Positions 59,819 through 64,000 of a DNA stretch of 64,000 nt are shown here, in pieces. Positions within the stretch are counted from its first letter, which is position 1. The number at the start of each line of letters is the position of its first letter. Source of the stretch: Paraburkholderia lacunae (GTDB lineage: Bacteria; Pseudomonadota; Gammaproteobacteria; Burkholderiales; Burkholderiaceae); the NCBI RefSeq assembly GCF_003353175.1, contig NZ_QHKS01000006.1, positions 124,001 through 188,000 on the forward strand, written 5' to 3'. A program made the translations under genes and the position numbers. The notes under the pieces were generated by a model. It saw only the letters and a program-made list of their open reading frames with translations. It did no database searches and was not told the DNA's origin.

Positions 59819-60148
59819 TCAATAAGGACTCGAATAGATGTCGTTAGTCCCATCCGTTGGGTAAGGACTTTCTCTGTAAATGTTAGGCGGCAGCGAAGGG
59901 TCGTTTTGAGTAGGCGAGGGCGAGGTGCGGAACTTGTGAAGCTTTGCCTGACTGCTCAGTTTTATTTTGGGAATCTTTCCCGATCGTTGTCGAGTCTCCC
60001 TAGCAGTCTTTGCAGTTGAAGCCGCGTCAAAAGTGGACGTATCGGATTTCAGTGGAGCGTAACTCATCAGCGATAGAGGACTTGCGCCAGCGAGCTGACA
60101 AAAACTCACGCTGGATATGGCCAGAAGAGCTAGGAGTTTAATTCGCAT
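59819..60148 (-). CDS. possible small exported protein, antisense in the exopolysaccharide locus
   Basis: 109 residues with a good signal peptide (LLALLAISSVSFCQLAGAS) and a Ser/Pro/Lys-rich mature part. There is no clear ribosome-binding site, and it runs against all neighbours. It could be real, but chance cannot be excluded. Apart from it, the 667-bp gap between the Wza and Wzb genes shows no recognisable gene. Confidence 0.3.
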   Translation of the reverse strand: MRIKLLALLAISSVSFCQLAGASPLSLMSYAPLKSDTSTFDAASTAKTARETRQRSGKIPKIKLSSQAKLHKFRTSPSPTQNDPSLPPNIYRESPYPTDGTNDIYSSPY

Positions 60149-60422
60149 TGGGGGCGGCATTTTTTTGAGGGAAGTTGCAAATCATGTTAGCTAAACTGAG
60201 CGTTCATGTAAAAGGGGAAGCGATGAATAGATTAGTCTCCGGACGAAATCATGAAGCGTTTCTGATCAATTGTCACGGTTCGAAAACAAAGATGCCCGCG
60301 CGAAGTTGTACGTCATCACCATGGAGGAACGGAGGAATCGAGATCCGCGCTGGGATCACAGCTGGTGACCTCCGATCTTGCTAATTTTTTGTCACCGCGG
60401 TGGCGCTCAGAAATTTCACGCG

Positions 60423-60884
60423 ATGAATACGATTCTGGTTCTATGCACTGGCAATATTTGCCGAAGCCCAATGGCGGCAGCGTTGTTGGCGAAGGCTATG
60501 CCTCAGATCAGATTTTTTTCCGCCGGAACCGCCGCTGTGATCGGTGCGGCGGCGGATAAAACTGCTGTCGCTTTGCTGAGAGAAACGAAAGTTGACATCT
60601 CAAATCATCGAAGCCAACAGCTGTCCTCCTGGATGCTAACCGCCGCCGACCTGGTAATTGTTATGGACGAAGGCCAGCGAAATTTCGTTGAAACCTTGCA
60701 TCCGGTCTGCAAGGGGAAGGTTTTTAGACTTTGTGAGTTCGCCAACGCGGACATTCCCGATCCCTACCGAAAGGGGGAAGCAGCATTTCGACATTCCCTT
60801 CAGATGATTCAAGAGGGAGTCGCGCATTGGGCCAAAAATCTGACGCGACTTACTAACAAAAAAAATTCTGCGAGTGAGCAATGA
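60423..60884 (+). CDS. wzb: low-molecular-weight protein-tyrosine phosphatase (Wzb-like)
   Basis: 153 residues. The P-loop LVLCTGNICRSP (C8, R14) starts the protein, and the general-acid Asp is in ANADIPDPYRKG. It should dephosphorylate the tyrosine tail of the Wzc-like kinase that follows and overlaps it by four bases. This cycling controls polymer length and export. Confidence 0.9.
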   Translation: MNTILVLCTGNICRSPMAAALLAKAMPQIRFFSAGTAAVIGAAADKTAVALLRETKVDISNHRSQQLSSWMLTAADLVIVMDEGQRNFVETLHPVCKGKVFRLCEFANADIPDPYRKGEAAFRHSLQMIQEGVAHWAKNLTRLTNKKNSASEQ

Positions 60885-63124
60885 ATTCAACAAGTTTGCC
60901 TGACCACATTTCGAGCAATGCGAGCGTGCCAGAGGAGTTGAAGCTAGGCGTGTACCTGGACGCACTCTACGATAATTGGCGCCTGATCACGTCGGTCGCA
61001 TTTGCGGTCGTGCTCGTGGCAACCATGTATGCATTTTTGGAAACTCCGATTTATCGTGCAGACATTCTGATACAAGTCGAAGACAATCCAAATTCAACAA
61101 AAAACATCCTGGGAGATGTCGCGTCGATGTTCGACGTCAAAACTGAGGCATCTGCGGAGATTGAAATATTACGCTCCCGTATGGTAGTGACGCGCACCGT
61201 AGATAACCTGAAGACATACATACACGCTAATCCGGTCTATTTTCCGTTTTTTGGGCACTGGTTAGCCGAGCATTTAAAGGGAGTTTCCAAACCGGGAGTG
61301 TTTGGATACGGTGGATTTTGCTGGGGGGAGGAACGAGTCAGGGTGCCCGTGATGGAAGTTCCGTCAACTATGTACGATAAGGAATTCGTAGTTGTTGCGG
61401 ACGCCCCTGGAGCTTACACGCTAAAGCAATCCAGCTTTGGCATCAATGTGACTGGTGAAATCGGGAAAAAATTGTCCGTCGCGACGGACGATGGTCGACT
61501 TGATCTGATTATTGACGAAATTCATGCAAATCCCGGTGCCAAATTCAAACTTGTTCGATTGTCCAGGCTAACGGCTATCGAAAATCTTCAGAGAGATTTA
61601 CGAATTGAAGAGAAGGGAAAGCAATCGGGAATTTTGCAGGCAAGCCTGGATGGGAGCGATCGGCGGCTGACTACCTCAATTCTGAATGAAATCGCGTTGC
61701 AATATGTGCGCCAAAACGTTGATAGGAAAACTGAGGAGGCGGAAAAATCGATTGAATTTCTGGATAATCAATTACCAGAGCTGAAAAGCAAGCTCGAGAT
61801 TTCGGAAAACAAATTCAATAATTTTCGTGCAAGCCACGGGACGGTTGAAATTAGCGAGGAAGCAACAGCGATATTGCAACGTTCCGTTGAGCAACAGAAT
61901 AGTTTGGTTGCGTTGGAACAAAAGCGGGAAGAGCTCGCAAATCGATTTACCGTAGATCATCCGGCGATTACGGCGTTGGATGGTCAGATTGCGCAGATGC
62001 GTCAGCAACTCGCCGAGCTTGCGGAGAGTGCTCGTAAATTGCCACCATTGGAGCAACAAGTATTGCGGCTTCAACGAGATGTTCAGGTTAATACGGATTT
62101 GTATACAACTTTATTGAACACCTCTCAGCAATTGCGTTTAATCCGTGCTGGAAAGATCGGTAACGTCCGTCTCGTCGATTACGCCATGGTCCCTGAAGTA
62201 CCGATCAAGCCAAAGCGTCCCTTGGTGATTGGCTTTTCGGTGGTGATTGGCCTGCTTGCCGGGATAACAGCGTCGTGGATAAAGCATGCATTGTTTGCAC
62301 GGGTAACCGATCCGCACGATTTGGAATTTGCCACTGGTCTGCCAGTTTATGCAGTCGTCCCGCAAAGCCGGCTACAGGAGTCGTTATTTGAAAAAATGCA
62401 CTCGCAAGCGAAAGGTCAATTTTTGCTCGCCAGTGCTGAGCCGAACGATGCTGCCATCGAAAGTCTGCGCAGCTTCCGAGCCGCCCTTCAATTTGCTCTA
62501 TTAGATACCGAAAATAATATCGTCCTTGTCACGGGGCCGACGCCGGGGATTGGCAAGTCCTTTATTGCCGCCAATCTGTCAACCGTACTTGCCTCATCAA
62601 ATTATCGTGTTTTATTAATCGATGCAGATTTGCGTAGAGGATATCTCCACCAGTACTTTGGAATAGGTCGATCCTTGGGGTTGTCGGAATTACTTTCTAA
62701 CTCGTGCAGTTTTAAAGATGTGGTGCGGTGTGAGGTATTACCTAACTTGGACATGGTAACTACTGGCGGCATCGTACCGAATCCTTCGGAGTTGATGTTG
62801 CAAATTAGTTTGACGAGGCTGTTGGACAGCGTAAAGGATCGGTACGATTTCGTTCTTATTGATAGCCCACCAGTTTTGTCAGTGGCGGACACCGCGGTGC
62901 TTGCGAGGCACGCGGCAGTGGTTTTTATGGTGGCGCGCCAAGACGTTACGATGAAGGGAGAGTTCAACGAGTCTATTCGGAGACTTTCTCAAGTCGGGGT
63001 GGTAGTAAAAGGTATCGTATTTAACGGTCTCAAAGCGCGTCCCGGACGCTATGGATACGGATACAGACATTATCGGTATTCGAGCTACGCATACGACTCA
63101 TATCAAGGCCCAAAGAATGATTAG
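60881..63124 (+). CDS. wzc: polysaccharide co-polymerase and tyrosine autokinase (Wzc-like)
   Basis: 747 residues. Two membrane helices (about 34-54 and 447-467) enclose a large periplasmic coiled-coil domain; the cytoplasmic kinase has Walker A GPTPGIGKSF, Walker A-prime VLLIDADLRRGYLH and Walker B FVLIDSPPVLSVAD. The C-terminus is a tyrosine cluster (YGYGYRHYRYSSYAYDSY) for autophosphorylation. It overlaps both neighbours, forming a tight wzb-wzc-wzx unit. The gene is AT-richer than most of the window. Confidence 0.95.
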   Translation: MNSTSLPDHISSNASVPEELKLGVYLDALYDNWRLITSVAFAVVLVATMYAFLETPIYRADILIQVEDNPNSTKNILGDVASMFDVKTEASAEIEILRSRMVVTRTVDNLKTYIHANPVYFPFFGHWLAEHLKGVSKPGVFGYGGFCWGEERVRVPVMEVPSTMYDKEFVVVADAPGAYTLKQSSFGINVTGEIGKKLSVATDDGRLDLIIDEIHANPGAKFKLVRLSRLTAIENLQRDLRIEEKGKQSGILQASLDGSDRRLTTSILNEIALQYVRQNVDRKTEEAEKSIEFLDNQLPELKSKLEISENKFNNFRASHGTVEISEEATAILQRSVEQQNSLVALEQKREELANRFTVDHPAITALDGQIAQMRQQLAELAESARKLPPLEQQVLRLQRDVQVNTDLYTTLLNTSQQLRLIRAGKIGNVRLVDYAMVPEVPIKPKRPLVIGFSVVIGLLAGITASWIKHALFARVTDPHDLEFATGLPVYAVVPQSRLQESLFEKMHSQAKGQFLLASAEPNDAAIESLRSFRAALQFALLDTENNIVLVTGPTPGIGKSFIAANLSTVLASSNYRVLLIDADLRRGYLHQYFGIGRSLGLSELLSNSCSFKDVVRCEVLPNLDMVTTGGIVPNPSELMLQISLTRLLDSVKDRYDFVLIDSPPVLSVADTAVLARHAAVVFMVARQDVTMKGEFNESIRRLSQVGVVVKGIVFNGLKARPGRYGYGYRHYRYSSYAYDSYQGPKND

Positions 63125-64000
63125 CTGTAACCCCCAATCCACGCTCGACCCGACTGATTCGGCAGCGCCCGGATCTAATTATGTTGTCAATATCGTATGG
63201 AATCTCTTGGGGACGGGGTTGCCTCTGGGAGTGGCCTTTTTTGCGATCCCAAAATTAGTGGCGGGGTTTGGGAATGAGCGTTTTGGCCTCCTTACGCTGA
63301 TATGGGCAATGATCGGCTATTTTAGTATCTTTGATCTTGGTCTGGGGCGGGCGCTGACGAAACTCGTGGCAGACCGGCTTAGTACGAGAAATACGGTAGA
63401 TCTGCCTGACCTGCTTGTGACGGCGTTGCTCCTGATTGTGACGCTTGCGGTTATAGGAGGGGCAGGCGTTGCACTGGGAGCGCCGTGGGTGCTTACGTCA
63501 TTACTAAAAATAAATATCGAGTTGCAAGGCGAAGGCAGGGGGGCTGCATTATTTTTGGCTCTAAGTTTGCCATTCGTCGTGATTTCCTCCGCGCTAATAA
63601 GTTTACTTGAAGCGTTTCAGCAATTCCGTGCGATAAATCAGATTAGATTTTTTCTTGGAATTGCGAACTTCGCATTGCCATGGATCATACTTAATTGGTC
63701 AAAAAACCTGGTGGTTGTAACGCTCGTGCTCGCCGCTGCAAGGTTAATTTCTACAGTTTTATATGCGAAGGCTTGTCATTCGTGTGGGGCGCTCGGAAAT
63801 CGAAAAGGTGTATTTAAAAAGTCTTTGCTAAGGCCTCTGTTTGATTTTGGAGTTTGGATAGCAATTAGTAATTTTATTAGTCCGATTATGCAGCAGCTTG
63901 ATAGATTTGTTATTGGGGCAGTGCTTTCAGTGGCGGTGGTCGCATTTTATACGGTGCCCGCTGAAATAATCGGCAGAATGGGCATTTTTCCAAACGCGTT
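63117..64000 (+). CDS. wzx: polysaccharide flippase (Wzx-like), 3' end outside window
   Basis: The frame starts inside the wzc gene (8-base overlap) and runs off the window with 294 codons visible. The product is very hydrophobic, with paired helices such as GLPLGVAFFAIPKLVAGFGN, TLIWAMIGYFSIFDLGLGRA and LLVTALLLIVTLAVIGGAGV, and later PIMQQLDRFVIGAVLSVAVV, the pattern of the MOP/PST flippase family that moves undecaprenyl-linked repeat units across the membrane. The low G+C suggests horizontal origin, usual for these genes. Confidence 0.8.
   Translation, partial: MISCNPQSTLDPTDSAAPGSNYVVNIVWNLLGTGLPLGVAFFAIPKLVAGFGNERFGLLTLIWAMIGYFSIFDLGLGRALTKLVADRLSTRNTVDLPDLLVTALLLIVTLAVIGGAGVALGAPWVLTSLLKINIELQGEGRGAALFLALSLPFVVISSALISLLEAFQQFRAINQIRFFLGIANFALPWIILNWSKNLVVVTLVLAAARLISTVLYAKACHSCGALGNRKGVFKKSLLRPLFDFGVWIAISNFISPIMQQLDRFVIGAVLSVAVVAFYTVPAEIIGRMGIFPNA

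Overview
The window looks like a chromosome segment of a Burkholderiaceae betaproteobacterium, most likely Paraburkholderia or a close relative. The evidence is the high G+C coding sequence with strong codon bias, a DUF2894 gene, a small H-NS protein, an AKKPA-type histone-like protein, several LysR/IclR/GlxA-type regulators, and a cepacian-like exopolysaccharide locus at the right end. No rRNA, tRNA, CRISPR array or complete insertion sequence was seen.

Layout. 0-7 kb: housekeeping and accessory single genes (DUF2894, CxxC carboxymuconolactone-decarboxylase-like protein, NUDIX, histone-like protein, CHAD, KfrA-like coiled coil) with a LysR/SDR deletion scar. 7-12.5 kb: a four-gene efflux operon (ABM-domain protein, DHA2 transporter, HlyD adaptor, NodT outer-membrane lipoprotein) opposite a LysR gene. 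12.6-18.4 kb: mug, a full GlxA-type regulator, a second GlxA-like gene without its DNA-binding half, an acetolactate-synthase-like enzyme and an ArsR-type regulator. Here TGGCCCA direct repeats with a 21-bp period suggest a common AraC-type operator.

19.3-30.3 kb is the most interesting region. Eleven genes on the minus strand form one apparent operon: type II thioesterase, biotinyl/lipoyl-like carrier, AfsA-type hotdog protein, ACP, SDR, second ACP, FabH-like ketosynthase III, HAD phosphatase, P450, acyl-CoA ligase and a carboxymuconolactone-decarboxylase-like protein. They are divergent from a LuxR-type receptor that faces a LuxI-type synthase. The set reads as a quorum-sensing-linked pathway that builds a beta-ketoacyl chain and passes it to an AfsA-type condensing enzyme, by analogy with the gamma-butyrolactone and furan signals of Streptomyces. 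The product is unknown.

30.4-34.6 kb: an isochorismatase-family pseudogene, a VOC protein, an H-NS protein and a drug transporter. The interval 7.05-34.4 kb is bracketed by 212-bp direct repeats that duplicate the 3' end of a small gene, so it may be an inserted or mobile block. 34.8-37.5 kb: a compact cassette containing a lysozyme-like protein overlapped by a small exported protein, resembling a toxin/immunity pair.

37.6-44 kb: a carbohydrate ABC transporter split over divergent operons with a sugar-type SDR and an RpiR regulator. 44-50.6 kb: two IclR genes divergent from an aromatic-catabolism-like operon (MBL-fold protein, FAD monooxygenase, DUF2783, MFS). 50.7-52.8 kb: a phosphopantetheinyl transferase, two small uncharacterised genes, a nitroreductase relic and a near-perfect Fur box. 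53.3-64 kb: an exopolysaccharide locus (candidate sigma-54 promoter, WcaJ-like priming transferase, YjbH-like protein, lipoprotein, Wza, Wzb, Wzc, Wzx running off the end), whose distal part is clearly poorer in G+C than the rest.
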